The position numbers and the translations under genes are program-made. From Hortaea werneckii (lineage: Eukaryota; Ascomycota; Dothideomycetes; Mycosphaerellales; Teratosphaeriaceae), in NCBI GenBank assembly GCA_037044905.1, contig JBAOKB010000094.1:248001-312000 (forward strand): a stretch of 64,000 bases of DNA, given 5' to 3'. Under the pieces are notes generated by a model, which saw nothing but the letters and a program-made list of their open reading frames with translations, did not search any database and had not been told where the DNA came from. The first letter of the stretch is position 1. Every line of letters starts with the position of its first letter. Below are positions 46,599-57,527 of the stretch, piece after piece.

Positions 46599-47946
46599 AT
46601 GCTTCTTACGAACGTGATTACTGCTCTCGGGATCACCGTGCTAGCTGGTGCTGCACCTACCCATCCGAACCACTGGCATGACGAGCCATTCTTCTACAAA
46701 GGCTTCGATCTTTCATCTCTGAAGGTTCTAGAGGATGGCGGAGCGGTGTACAAAGACAGTCAATGCGGAAATGCCACCCGTCCAGCTGAAGACATCCTTG
46801 GGGATGGCGGGATGAACACCGTTCGACTAAGGCTGTGGGTTTGGCCAAAAGCACCCTACGACGGTATCTGATGTATCCTGCATCGTAGTTCCCTTTGACT
46901 CTCACTGACAGGTGCAGGTGGGTATTACGAATCCTATGGCTTAAACTACACACTGCCTTTAGCAAAGCGATTCTACGACAAGGGTTACCGCCTCTACCTT
47001 GGTTTGTGGAAATCACCAAATTCTTCGAAATATCTCAAGCTGATGTTCCTCTTCAGATTACCATTTCTCTGATTACTGGGCCGATCCTTCGAAAGCAGTG
47101 GACGCCAGAGGAATGGCCAACTAGTATGGAGCCTCTTGCTGAAACTCTTCGGGAATACGTCTCAAGCTCGATGAAGAGCTTCTCGGATGCTGGCGTCGAC
47201 CTGTCAATTGTTAGTCTGGGGAATGAAATCCGCAACGGCATGCTCTGGCCTCAAGGCCGCGTGGACGTCGATATCGAACCGACCTCCGCACGCATTGCAA
47301 ATTTCACTGGCCTCGCCACCCTTTACACCGCTGCACGACAAGGTGTCGATGACGCTGTCTTTGACGGCGTCAGGAAGCCCGAAGTCATGATCCACATCGA
47401 CAACGGCTGGAATCTGACGTTACAAGAGAACTGGTTCAGCGCCTTGACGGGCACAGGCAAAGTGAAGACGAGCGACTGGGACATCTTTGGTTTCAGCATG
47501 TACCCCTTCTATGGCACATCAGCGACGCTCAAGAATCTCAAGACAAGCCTTCATACGCTTGCAAAGAAATACTCGAAGCCGATCCACGTTGTCGAAACCG
47601 ACTGGCCAGCAATCTGCAATGGTTCCGATGCACCAGAACTGAACGATCCGAGTATTCCCGCTTCAGTCCCTGGCCAGATCGAATGGGTGCACGACATCGT
47701 CGATGTAGTTAAGTCTATCCCACATGGCCTCGGGCGCGGTGTAAATTATTGGGAACCGACATGGCTGAACAACACGGGGTTGGGAAGTGCATGTCAAGAT
47801 GCCATCCTGTAAGTCTGGGCCGCTCATCACGAATTCGTCAATTCCAAGCTAACGGTTAGGTCTGCAGTTTCGATGCAGATTGGTCGGAGTATCCCAAAGT
47901 GACTGCTTACAGTAGGGATAGTGTCAACATGTTTAAAGGCGTGTAA
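46599..47946 (+). CDS. Arabinogalactan endo-beta-1,4-galactanase, GH53
   Basis: Four exons: 46599-46863, 46912-47001 (or from 46918), 47057-47808 and 47868-47946; 392-394 aa after removing one extra base in GAAAG near 47092-47094. The ATG at 46599 starts a signal peptide (MLLTNVITALGITVLAGAAP). The barrel begins FFYKGFDLSSLKVLEDGG, with GDGGMNTVRLRLWVWP. The intron at 47002-47056 restores LYLDYHFSDYWADPSKQW, a strong family segment. The acid/base glutamate is in SLGNEIRNGMLWPQG and the nucleophile in HVVETDWPAICN. The C-terminus reads GRGVNYWEPTWL. Family knowledge: the secreted enzyme cuts beta-1,4-galactan side chains of plant pectin. The acceptor of intron 1 could be either of two AGs six bases apart, adding or removing two residues. 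Confidence 0.92.
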
Positions 47947-48238
47947 CAGACGAGGTCATGACCAGATCGAGTTCGTCAACGAGGGCGTTAGACAACCAAC
48001 AAATACGGCAACACGAAAAGTATTCATCAGGCATTGGCGAAATTAAGTTAATTACTGGGCGCTCTGAACAGTGCTTATAATGCGACATTGTGCAATTCCT
48101 GATTAAAGATGTCAATTTTAATAGTATACATGGGTATTCGCGATAGGCAGGTGTGCCCCGGATCCTCCAGATCCGCTTTCGCTATGCTATAATATCAATG
48201 CGGCTGCGCCTCCGCTCAAAAGGTGCCTGGCTGCATGG
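47947..48238. other. Short convergent gap
   Basis: About 290 bp between the stop codons of the galactanase (plus) and the PP2C gene (minus). Nothing notable seen. Confidence 0.4.
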
Positions 48239-49909
48239 CTAATTATTGGTAAGGTCCTGGGTATCGACGCCAAAGAAAATGACGTGGACGGTGATGTCGT
48301 CCCGAACTTTCCTGCTCAGCGGCGGCTGAAGGCTCATGACACCGCAAAAGAGGTCTCTCCGCTTACCACCAAGCGCGTTCTTGACCAAGTGAACCCCACA
48401 GTTCTCGTCCTCGTTGACGAAATGCTTGGGGCTCACTCGCCATTTCAAGCACTTTTCCTCTTGGTCGAAGTAGGTGTCATCGTCGCCGGATAAGTCGGAC
48501 ATGCTGGTGAAACTGGGAGAGCCGCCTTTGCCGAAGGGAAGTGGTACAGGACCACCCTTGCCCATGCCGAACGCGGTACTCCCCTTCACTTCCGGTCCTT
48601 CTTGCTTCTCGAGGAAGTTCGTGGGCTTGTTCTTGTCCAGCCACAGCTGCACGCAAGCCACGGCATCCTCATTGGACATGACGTCCCACAGGCCGTCGGA
48701 CGCCATGATCAGGAAGTCAGGACGAGCGCCTGTACGAATTTTGGTCTCTGTCACTTCGGGCTCGGCGGTCAGGTACGGCGGCGTCTTGATCACACCATTC
48801 GGTCGTGGTGAGGGACCCCAGAAGAAGTCGTGTGCACGTTTGGTGATCTCATTCGGCCACTTCCACCGAGCATCGCCAAACGCACGGGATACAGCGATAC
48901 CATGGACTCGACCGGTGTTTGGGTCGACTGATTCTTCACCAGGGTGGTCTTCTCTCAGCCTCGCAACTTCGTCCTCGTTGAAGCCAGTCTGGTCCCTGCT
49001 CATGGGCTTTGCCACGTACTTCCCTTCTTCCTTACTCCAAGTACCCAACACAGCCCTGGAGTCACCAGTATTGGCCACTCTCAGGACAGATCTTTTAGGG
49101 TCATACAATGCGAGGAGAGCACATGATCCGGAGTGCACTGTTGCGGCCGCGGCTACGATCTCTGAACGCTCAACATTGCCAGATTCGACCAATTCGCGCG
49201 CACGGTTGATCATCTGGTCATCGAGGGACGTGAAAGCTCTCTGAATGGTCGTCAAAACATCCCGGTCGTTCGGTGTGTACGGTCGATCGAGACACCTCGC
49301 CTCCCAAAGTGCCTCTCCGACTGCGATGGGCAGGAACTGCCTGAGTAGTTGAGCAGTACGCGGACCTGCGTGACCATCAAAGATGGCCCATTCACTCCAG
49401 TCTTTCTTCTGGTTGTCAAAGTAGTTGAAAGCGCCACTTGAGAAGGTGTCTTCACAAGGCAAGTTGGAAGGCAGCTGTGAAGTGTGACCAACAGCTGTCG
49501 GGGTGACCGAGTAGCCAGATTTGGCTTCAAGGATCTCCTGCGCGCGGGCGAGATCCATCGGAGGGACGTTCACAGCGGCCGCTGCTTGGATAGCCGTAGA
49601 CATGGCATCTTCGAGAGTCTCCAGTTCGGCGGGAATACCTTCTTCCCCTACCTCAAGGACTTCAATGCCAGGCGGTAACATTGACAGCCCGGAGATCCAT
49701 GAATGCGCATACATGCCTAACCCTATGCATGTTGAACCAAAGAACAGTGTCCTCAATATTCTCCGCGGTGGCTTAGGAGGCTGTGGCGGAGGTTGGAAAT
49801 ACGTTGTGTGACCACCGGCATTTGAAGTGCCATTGTACTTGCGCGAGAAGCGTGTCGTTCGATGCAGAAGAGAGCGAGAAGGCCGCAATCCTCTTGCTGC
49901 TAAGAACAT
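48239..49909 (-). CDS. PTC5: Mitochondrial PP2C phosphatase, Ptc5-like
   Basis: One exon, 556 aa. The frame extends 19 codons further upstream but only to a TTG, so I start at ATG 49909 (MFLAARGLRPSRSLLHRTTR), which is an Arg/Ser-rich mitochondrial presequence. A membrane helix follows at residues about 51-70. PP2C motifs: CEDTF (about 152), WAIFDGHAG (about 174-182), VANTGDSRAVLG, HGIAVSRAFGDARWKWP, FLIMASDGLWDVMSNEDA and RDDITVHVIFFG. These supply the metal-binding aspartates. Family knowledge: yeast Ptc5 is a mitochondrial PP2C that dephosphorylates pyruvate dehydrogenase; the presequence plus membrane helix matches that group. The frame is intact. Confidence 0.88.
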   Translation of the reverse strand: MFLAARGLRPSRSLLHRTTRFSRKYNGTSNAGGHTTYFQPPPQPPKPPRRILRTLFFGSTCIGLGMYAHSWISGLSMLPPGIEVLEVGEEGIPAELETLEDAMSTAIQAAAAVNVPPMDLARAQEILEAKSGYSVTPTAVGHTSQLPSNLPCEDTFSSGAFNYFDNQKKDWSEWAIFDGHAGPRTAQLLRQFLPIAVGEALWEARCLDRPYTPNDRDVLTTIQRAFTSLDDQMINRARELVESGNVERSEIVAAAATVHSGSCALLALYDPKRSVLRVANTGDSRAVLGTWSKEEGKYVAKPMSRDQTGFNEDEVARLREDHPGEESVDPNTGRVHGIAVSRAFGDARWKWPNEITKRAHDFFWGPSPRPNGVIKTPPYLTAEPEVTETKIRTGARPDFLIMASDGLWDVMSNEDAVACVQLWLDKNKPTNFLEKQEGPEVKGSTAFGMGKGGPVPLPFGKGGSPSFTSMSDLSGDDDTYFDQEEKCLKWRVSPKHFVNEDENCGVHLVKNALGGKRRDLFCGVMSLQPPLSRKVRDDITVHVIFFGVDTQDLTNN

Positions 49910-50345
49910 TGTGGCTCGGTATTGATGACCGATGGAGTGATGTCGGGAGGGTGCATCGAGTAACAAAGTCCGCTAGCGTCCAAGGCTGTTGAGCCGAAGA
50001 AGTCCCGGGTGCTGGGATATGTTCAACGACGAGGGATCAGCAATGACTGCAGCAGCCCATTGTTCGAACAAGTGTCGGCCCTTGGCTGCAGAGTACGGGA
50101 GAATGGCAAGTGATTTTCATGCACTCAAGCAAGTCATCTAAAGGGCGCACACCGACGGAAGATGCCCCCGATGCTCTGCAAGTTGGGGTCGAGGTATGGT
50201 CAATCCAGGTCTTTGTAACTATGCTACGCAAACACTAAAAATACAAGCATGAACCACCATTGCATCTTGGGGGAGAGAAGCCATCATTCACGGAATTGAT
50301 GCGAGAGGCTCTTCAACGGCATTTCTCCACCGCGTAATGAGCACT
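49910..50345. other. Intergenic region
   Basis: PP2C promoter and 3' flank of the next minus-strand gene. No gene or repeat supported. Confidence 0.4.
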
Positions 50346-50827
50346 TTACTCCATCACACCTCTCCTCTGCTGCCGCTCCTTCTGATTGTCTTCCGGAATC
50401 GGCTTCTGCATGCCTCTGAATGTCTGGTTGTACCAACCGCTTAGGACACCGCCGCTCTGCTGATGCTCAGAATGACTTGCCCGCCGCTGCTCGTAATCTA
50501 CGCTGCCTCGTTTCATATTCGTCAAGTTGCCAAAGAGAGCGGAGTTAGACGACTGTTGAACCCTTGGTTAGCAGGTGTCAAGAAGAACAATGATAGTCGA
50601 CGTACTCGTCTTCTTCCGCTGGTGGGCGATGCGGGCGCTCCTGCGCTTGTGTTGCTCACAGTCTTCTCAAGACCTGTATCGCTGCCGACTGACGCCCTTC
50701 GGACCGCGGCGGTGACTCCTTCACTCATAGATGGCTTCCTCTCCGTCGGACTGGCCGGCTCGTGTACTTCTTTGCCTTTCTGAAACAGGGCTCGACGGTC
50801 TTGCCAGGTGTTTGAGACGCTCGACAT
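50346..50827 (-). CDS. Small Ser/Arg-rich protein, family not identified
   Basis: Two exons: 50606-50827 and 50346-50552, 142 aa. The intron has GTACGT, a TGCTAACC branch site and CAACAG. The ATG at 50827 begins MSSVSNTWQDRRALFQKGKE, and the protein continues with Ser/Thr/Pro-rich sequence (RKPSMSEGVTAAVRRASVGS) containing several RxxS sites. The second exon reads SSNSALFGNLTNMKRGSVDY, then GGVLSGWYNQTFRGM near the end. The pattern of a conserved basic N-terminus, disordered middle and a short Gly/Trp-containing C-terminus resembles small conserved proteins of ascomycetes, but I cannot name the family. The splice model rests on clear sites and a continuous frame. No membrane segment is present; the frame upstream of the ATG is hydrophobic but probably UTR. 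Confidence 0.7.
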
Positions 50828-51152
50828 GGTAGCCGATGACCTCCTCCAGTGATGATGCTGATAATATCGAGGATGTTCTTGTGCGTGTGTGCGGAGCAGA
50901 AGTAGAGTGAGGAGCTGAGAGGAACATAATATACAGCTCACCTCAGCTGGGCGAAGCTCAGTCCATCATGACGTGGAGGGGCCAGGCATTCGAGTTCCCG
51001 TCACATGCGTTGCGGGGTAGAACGCGGGGTAGCTTCGTTTGAGGTGAAGTCGAATCGCCAGGAGGTCGAGTTGTAGATGCGGCCCGTCGATCGGCCACAT
51101 GACCGTGAGAGTTGACATTTTAACAACATTGAAGTATTGATCAGGACATTGA
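50828..51152. other. Intergenic region
   Basis: About 325 bp between two minus-strand genes; promoter of the small Ser-rich gene expected. Nothing else seen. Confidence 0.4.
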
Positions 51153-52762
51153 TTACAATCCATCGTGCTTTTCAACATCGGAATTGACCCGTCGGGCCTT
51201 TCGATCATCCCAGTATGTTTTGGCGACAAAAACAAGGCTAATCGCCAGGCCAAGTCCTGCGAACCCAGTGCCCATGTACAATGCTCCTCGATACCCACGT
51301 AGCTCGTCTTGCCACGTTGCGCCTCCATTGTTGACATTGACATCGACCGTCCCGCCAAATCCAAGACCGATTGAGATACTATAGTTAAGGACGGTATTGA
51401 CCAAGCTTGCAGCGACACCTTGTCTTGACTTTTCAATCGTGTTGCTGAGGTAGACAGTAGCAGAAGGGAAAGACATATCCATTCCAAACGCTGCCACCAA
51501 TGTCGTGACGAAAATTTGAGCCCAATAAATTTGATTCGGCGGCAGTGTGGCCGTCAGCAAGTTCCCTGCAAGGAAAGCAGACATTGCCATCACCATGATC
51601 CAGGCCGGACGAACACGGCCGAGCAGAAAGCCAGTGGTCATTGCGGCCACGCATCCCATTGGAACCAAGGGACTGGTGTAGGCACAAGCCAGGAGGACCG
51701 AAGCACCGCGAAGCCGCTCGAGGATCCGCCAGAGGTAATAAAACCATATGCCAAAATTCGCCCAACCGCACGCAATACAGCTCAGGACGAAAGCGTTTGT
51801 GCTATTCAGAGCCGAAAATGGTATCAGCGGATTGGTTGACGTTTTGATTTCCAGGTAAAAGAACACCGGGATTAGCAGTACGCCAAGAATAAGGCAGACG
51901 ATAACGTATGGTGAGCTCCATCCGACGATAGACGCCTGGTTCCAAGCGAAGTTGAACAAGACCAGCCCAGCGATTCCAACAGTCGCTGCTACTAAATCAA
52001 GCTCTTCAATATATGCTTTGACACTGCCTGGCTTGGGACCAAGTGTCTGAGGATCCGGGATGGCGAGTGCGACAGCGACAGTGACCGCGACCAACACCAG
52101 GGCCAGACTCCAGAACGCCCAAGGCCACCACGCCAGTGCGAAGATGCCCGCAAAGGTCGCTCCTACAATGGATCCAGTCGGGGCACAAGCACCAAAGACA
52201 GCGAAAGCGAGATTCTTCCGCATGCCAGGCTCGTACAGAGCACCGAGCAAAGCCAAGCCATTGGGAAGACAAATACTCGGGCCAATACCCTGCAACACTC
52301 TAGCCCAGATAAAGAGGACATGATTGGAGTAGACAGCCAGCCCGGCGACCATAGACCACAGCGCGAACCAGCTATAGCCCACCACCAGCATGCGCTTATA
52401 CCCGAAGACATCGCCCAAGCGACCGGAAAGCAGGATAAACGTCCCCACCGTCAAGCTGAAACCCGCGGGGAACCAGGCCAGGATGCCCGGATCGGTGATC
52501 TGGAACGCGTCGCCGATGATGTCGAGGATGGAGAAGGACTGGGAGAGGCCGACCTGGGTGGTGAACTGGGACAGGCTGATGAGGCCGACGACGAGGATTT
52601 CTCGCGGCAAGGAGACGGCGTTCTGGAGGGAGGGCATGCGTTGCAGGCCCTGGCTATGTTCCCGATCGAGGGCATTCTTCTCCGGGTCCTCGGGGGAGGT
52701 GAGGGTGAACGGCTTTCGGCGGCCTCGCGGGCGGAGCGCTCCTGAGGTGGTTCTTCGTCCAT
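51153..52762 (-). CDS. MFS transporter, DHA2-type (Atr1/Amf1-like)
   Basis: The certain part is 51153-52637 (494 aa from MPSLQNAVSLPREILVVG). It has many hydrophobic helices and the motifs AWFPAGFSLTVGTFILLSGR with LGDVFGYKRMLVVG, FIWARVLQGIGPSICLPNG and GACAPTGSIVGATFAGIFA. The same frame reads upstream without a start (FTLTSPEDPEKNALDREHSQ). A different frame offers ATG 52762 with MDEEPPQERSAREAAES. Joining the two needs one base near 52707-52712 and gives 536 aa exactly. I favour the longer form, because the intervening frame is clearly protein-like, but the start at 52637 is possible. Family knowledge: DHA2 proteins export drugs or move small solutes including boron and ammonium; the substrate is not evident. 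Confidence 0.85.
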
Positions 52763-53499
52763 GGCCAGATTGATTTCACCGGAATTAGATAAAGAAAAAG
52801 AATCCAAAGTCGGATGTCCCAAGTGGCGAATTGAAGGAGTACTGTCCAGAACCCCTTCAGATGTCAGGTATTTCTTTCCCTCTCTGTCACTCTCTCTCTC
52901 GCTCTCACTTCCTGCCGATTCCTTCACGCATCAGGAAGCATGATTCCGAATTTTCCAAAAAAAAAAAAAGCAGGAGGCGGATGCCTTTAAAAAGAAAAGG
53001 GCGAGGAACGATCGTAACAGAAAAGGACATTACCAACCCATTCCTCATCACCAGACGATAATTCCGCACTTCCAGACAATTCGTGCTTTCAAAGCGCGGA
53101 ATCTGTTTTTCGCTTGCTGATTATGGGAGAAAGCGTCCGAAGAAAGCGGGATTACGGAGAGGAAGCGATGACGCCAGGTGATGTTTATTTCCGCTATAGA
53201 TCCGCTGATAAGGACCGACTCAGCTTCACCATACGCGTTTCATTATTATGTCTAGTTGTGCGTGTCGCAAGGAAGAAGTAGAGCGGGAAATCAACAAGTG
53301 GATCAGAAACACAGAACGAAGGAGATGAAGAGATTGAAGAGATGCAGGCTCTTCCTCTGTAATATCGCGAGTCGCAAAAAGATTCGGTCTACGTATTCAT
53401 ACATAATAAAAGCAATGCATCAGAACGTGGCGGATGTCCAGTCTCAAACCTCTACACCAGAGGGAGACAAAAGAGGGAGTGTGAAGCCAGGAAAAGTTC
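52763..53499. other. Intergenic region with CT and poly-A tracts
   Basis: It contains a CT-rich tract (about 52881-52908) and a run of 13 A at 52957-52969. It is the promoter side of the DHA2 gene and the 3' flank of RAT1. No gene is supported; the 331-codon plus frame at 53256-54251 is antisense to RAT1. Confidence 0.5.
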
Positions 53500-56400
53500 C
53501 TAGTATCTCCTCCCACCACCTCTTCCGCCTTGGTATCCGCCGCCCCTGCCTCCACCGCCGTAGCCTCCACCATATCCTCCTCCGTAGCCTCCGCCATACC
53601 CACCTCCATATCCGCCACCGCCACGAGGTCTATAGGAGTCCTGACCCCCTCCACGACCGTACCCACCCCCGGCGGCCCGCGCGAGGGCGCACCATAACCG
53701 GGCGGGAAACCCTGCGGCGGCATAGGAGGCGGAAAGCCATGCGCAGCAGCCTGCTGCGCAAGCTGAGGCGGCAAAGACCCAAAGACCTGCTGGGCAGCTT
53801 GTCCGTAGCCGTACCCGCCATTAGCGCCGTAGCCGTTCCCAGCACCACCGCCACCAGCGTAGCCGCTGCCGGGTGGAGGACCGTTGTCTCTGGCGGAGAA
53901 ATTCATTCGGCGGCCATCGCTCCGATCCCCGTTCTGGCTGAGCTGAACACCGCCATGTGCACGGCCGGACTTGCGTGCCATTTCCCTCGTAGCCTGGACG
54001 TCGCTGTAGTCGAGGACGGGCTCGGCGAACTTGACGCCGGGGAGCAGCATCGACTTGTGGATGCCGGGGATAGTGGGCATGTGGTAGCTTACCGTCGCAC
54101 TTTCGTCCTGATCGAGGCCAGTGTATTGGTCTTGACTGCGACTCTCGAGGGGGAAAGCCAGTTCGGAGTTAGGGAAGTACTTCTCTTCCTTTTCTGCTTT
54201 ACCGGCGAGACCTTCGGTGATGCGGGCGTTGAGTTTGAGTTTCCCGGATAATGCTTTCTTGGAGTAGAAGTTCGCGGCGACTTCGTCGTAGAAGGGGTGT
54301 TTGGTGCTGAAGATCAAGGCGTCGGTGCCGAACCCATTGCGGCGGCGCTCGTCCTCGGTCAGCATGGGGTATTTGGTACCCATGGCTTCTAACAGCCGAT
54401 GCTCGTCGATGAAAGGTAGAAGCGCTACACCCTGCCACGCAAACTTCTTTCCGTTCAGATCGACTTCGAAATCGAGAGGGTAGAATTCTTTGATCGGAGA
54501 TCCGTCCTCTGTCATCAGGGGATGGAAAACAGCGGGCAGAGTATGATTACTGGCCGGAGGCATGACGCCCATCAATTGCTCGTATGGCCGGAACGGCTTA
54601 CCCTTCTCAAAGCTGACAACTTGCTTGTCCATATCGACAAAGTCACTTGCGAAGGGGGCGTAGTGGTAGGGATAGTACCACGTCCATGATGGACAGCCCT
54701 GGAAGTAGTATAGCAGGACCCAGCATAGACCCTCAACGTAGCTGCGCGCAACCTTGTGGCGGAACTCAACGTCGTTGGGGTCGACGTGGAATTTTTGCTC
54801 GTAGTACCGGCCTTGGTAGCCTTCCTCCCATAGCCTGACAGTGTCTTCTGGCATGGCATCAGCTTCCTTGTCCTTGGAGTTGCCGCCAAGAGCGCCTGAA
54901 GAGCCACGTCCAGCTGGGCCGTTGGTAATAGGATCAGCAATTTCCTGATTTGGGGTGTTACGGCCGGGAGTTGAAGGAGCAGAAGACGAGGCGTCGTTAT
55001 CGCCCGCCGCCTCGTCAATCATGTCCCTTGTACGCTTACCCAGCACGGGCTGTGGTTCGCCAGCGTTCGATCCATCAGCAGCACCAGCAAAAAGCGCATC
55101 GAGCTCAGCCTTCTGGTTATCGGCCGGCTTGCTACTGCTCATTAATTGCTCCTTCAGCGCCGCTGCGGCAGATTTGTTCGCCTGGTTGGCGTTTCCAACT
55201 ACATCAGCATGCGTGAGGCCAGCGCCAAAACGTGGATCGCTTCTAGTCTGAGCCTGTCCGGGCGCAAACGTTGGTAGAGCATTCATATCCGGTGCCGCTT
55301 CGCCTCTGATCACACCTCCCTTCGGTCCTCGTCGTATCATACTCTCATCGTAGCCTGCAGGTGCACCGTCGTAGCCAGGATTGGAGAAGCGCTGTCTCTT
55401 ACTGCTTTCTCTCCTCGCCTTCTCAGCTTCTCGTCTCTTCTGTGCTGCTTCTTCTTGACTTCCGTCTCGCGTCGTCTCTTGAAAATGGCATCTTCCTGCT
55501 TCGCCAGACCTTCCAGGATGATCTGTGCGCGCGCAAGATCTACATGGCCATCCTTGGTCACGTAGCCACCCATTAGCGGGATATTGTCTCTCCAAATCGC
55601 AATCAGAGTGTCGATGCCGTCCTCCCTAATATCCAGAGAAGGCAAGTGGGGCAAGAAATCGTTACCGACGAAGAAACACATAAAGACCCAGTCATCCAGC
55701 GCCCGCTCTAGGTCGAATCTGAAGGGTTGGTTCGAAACGCTCATCTCGATGGCAAGGTATTCTCTCAGGATACTGACGTGCAGCCAGATAAACGGCTTAG
55801 GAGGCTTCTCCACACCTTCCTCCTTCTTTGGCGCACCACGGCATTGATCTGCAATGTGTCCCGGTTGATTGCACTTGCGACAGTGACCAGGCTTTGTGTC
55901 GTTGGCGAAGACATCCTCGCGGAGGACTCGGAAATGTGGTTCATGAGTGGCAATACCCAACATGATTAAATCAGCGTCCAGACCGTAAATGACGTGTCTG
56001 TGTCATGTTAGCATTGTCCGATTCTACGTTTGCAAAGCGTGTATAGAAAACGAAACCAAACCAAAGAGCGTGACAATATAGAAACATATCGAGCTCGAAG
56101 GAAACGGTACGTGCATCACTTACCTTGTATTTGGATCATGCGTGGGACTGCTGCGCTGCGACCGCACGAAGTTCATAATCTTATGTTCACCCTCACCTGG
56201 AACAGTGGCATCGGAAATGATGACTTTGAGCTTCTCCCAAGCGGGGTCGGTACTAAGCTTGTAACTCACCCAATACCGCAGACTCTGTGCCAGGAGGTCC
56301 ATGAAGGGCGTCCCGGGAGTGATAGAATTGGAGTCCCAGGTCTTCTTAGGCTTCTCTGAGTCCTCGCCACCGCCGTTCTCGGTTATGGCGCCCTTGGCAA

Positions 56401-56833
56401 GCATCTCTCGGTGATACTCCGCCGCCGCAGCGTCTTTCTCTGCGGCTTCCTGGGCGGAGCGGAAGCGTCGCGAACGCTGCTGGTTCATCTTGGCTCGAGG
56501 GGCAACGCCATCGACAGCAATCATCAGCAGCTTACGCGGGCGCACCATGTTCACCACGCGGTCGGTGTACTCGAAGATGGCTATCATCATCTCCTCCTCG
56601 TTGGCGGGTGGCGGGCGATCTTCCGGATGCGAGCACGGGTGGACAATACCGTTCATGTCCAGGTATAAATTGTCCATCTCCTCGCCATTTGGGTTGGGTT
56701 TCCGCCCATCGACGGGGATCTTGGTCTTGCTGCCGTCGGCATTTTCAAACTCCTCCGGCCGCTCCTCCAGCACGGGCGAGATGATCTTGGGATACTTCTT
56801 GCTGAGCCAGCGAAAGAGGGCGGGGACACCCAT
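53500..56833 (-). CDS. RAT1: Nuclear 5'-3' exoribonuclease Rat1/Xrn2, two indels
   Basis: Two exons: 56124-56833 and 53500-55997 (GTAAGT donor, ACACAG acceptor); 1069 aa after restoring one base near 55450-55460 and one in a C5 run at 53666-53670 (plus strand). The N-terminus MGVPALFRWLSKKYPKIISP and LDMNGIVHPC are diagnostic. Acidic catalytic residues are in DGVAPRAKMNQQRSRRFRSA, VPGEGEHKIMNFVRSQ and IYGLDADLIMLGIAT. A CCHC knuckle (CRKCNQPGHIADQC) follows, then FFVGNDFLPHLPSLDI and the Xrn C-terminal part (YVEGLCWVLLYYFQGCPSW). With the last correction the tail is a run of GGYGGGYGGG and RGG-type repeats ending RRY at 53500; as written it reads an unrelated frame. Family knowledge: Rat1 degrades RNA 5'-3' in the nucleus and promotes transcription termination. 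Confidence 0.95.
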
Positions 56834-57527
56834 GATGACAGATGTGGTAGGATAAGGCGGTGGTGCGCCCTATGGGAGTGGAGGGAAGACGCCTTCCGTT
56901 TCTGGCGGCGGAAGGTGGTACTGTAGAAGGTAGGAACGATGCGACAGTCGGCGTCGGCGGTTGTGTCGCGGGAAGGCAGTTGGGGCCTGAGGATGTCTAT
57001 CGGCCGCTCGATCAGGAGTCGGACCGCAGTGCGCCAGCAGAGGGAGTTGACGGAGCTGCTGGCTGATACCTTGGGGCACAGTACGGACACGAGGGACGGG
57101 AGTGCAACGCGACGCGGCGATGAAGCCTTCGGACGTGCTGTCGCAAGTGCTGGCTCGCGCGGATATCGAATTGCGGAGTCGGGAGTCGGCGACAGAGAGC
57201 AGAATCGGTCGGGATTGGTCCGTCGAGCTCGGCCCGCGACGCGACCCAAAACGCGGCTAAGCTCTTTCAGGTGGCCGGGACGGACCCTGAGATCGGTCTG
57301 GGGAAAGGACAACCAACATTTACATGTGAAGCGAATAGACCTGTCTAGTCCACAAGGGGTTCTCACTGTTGCTTTGACCGGTGCTGTGCTGTGAGATCAG
57401 GATAATATTGGACATCAGCGTAATCAATAATTGCTTCCAAAGGCAATGAGGTAAAACGAATCTGCCTCCGGGCAAGACGCGACAGAAATCCATCCTCTTC
57501 ACCAGCACCACCACCTCCACCTCCATC
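56834..57527. other. Divergent promoter region of RAT1 and USO1
   Basis: About 690 bp separating two housekeeping genes read in opposite directions; it should hold both promoters. It is GC-rich, so long frames on both strands arise by chance and are not called. Confidence 0.5.

Noticed and set aside
40594..47946. Secondary-metabolite or siderophore gene cluster
   Set aside because: Only a transporter is present; no NRPS, PKS, ornithine hydroxylase or cluster regulator was found nearby.
48474..49244. 256-codon plus-strand frame
   Set aside because: Antisense to the PP2C gene.
53256..54251. 331-codon plus-strand frame
   Set aside because: Antisense to the RAT1 C-terminus; low-complexity His/Arg/Pro-rich translation of the Gly-rich tail.
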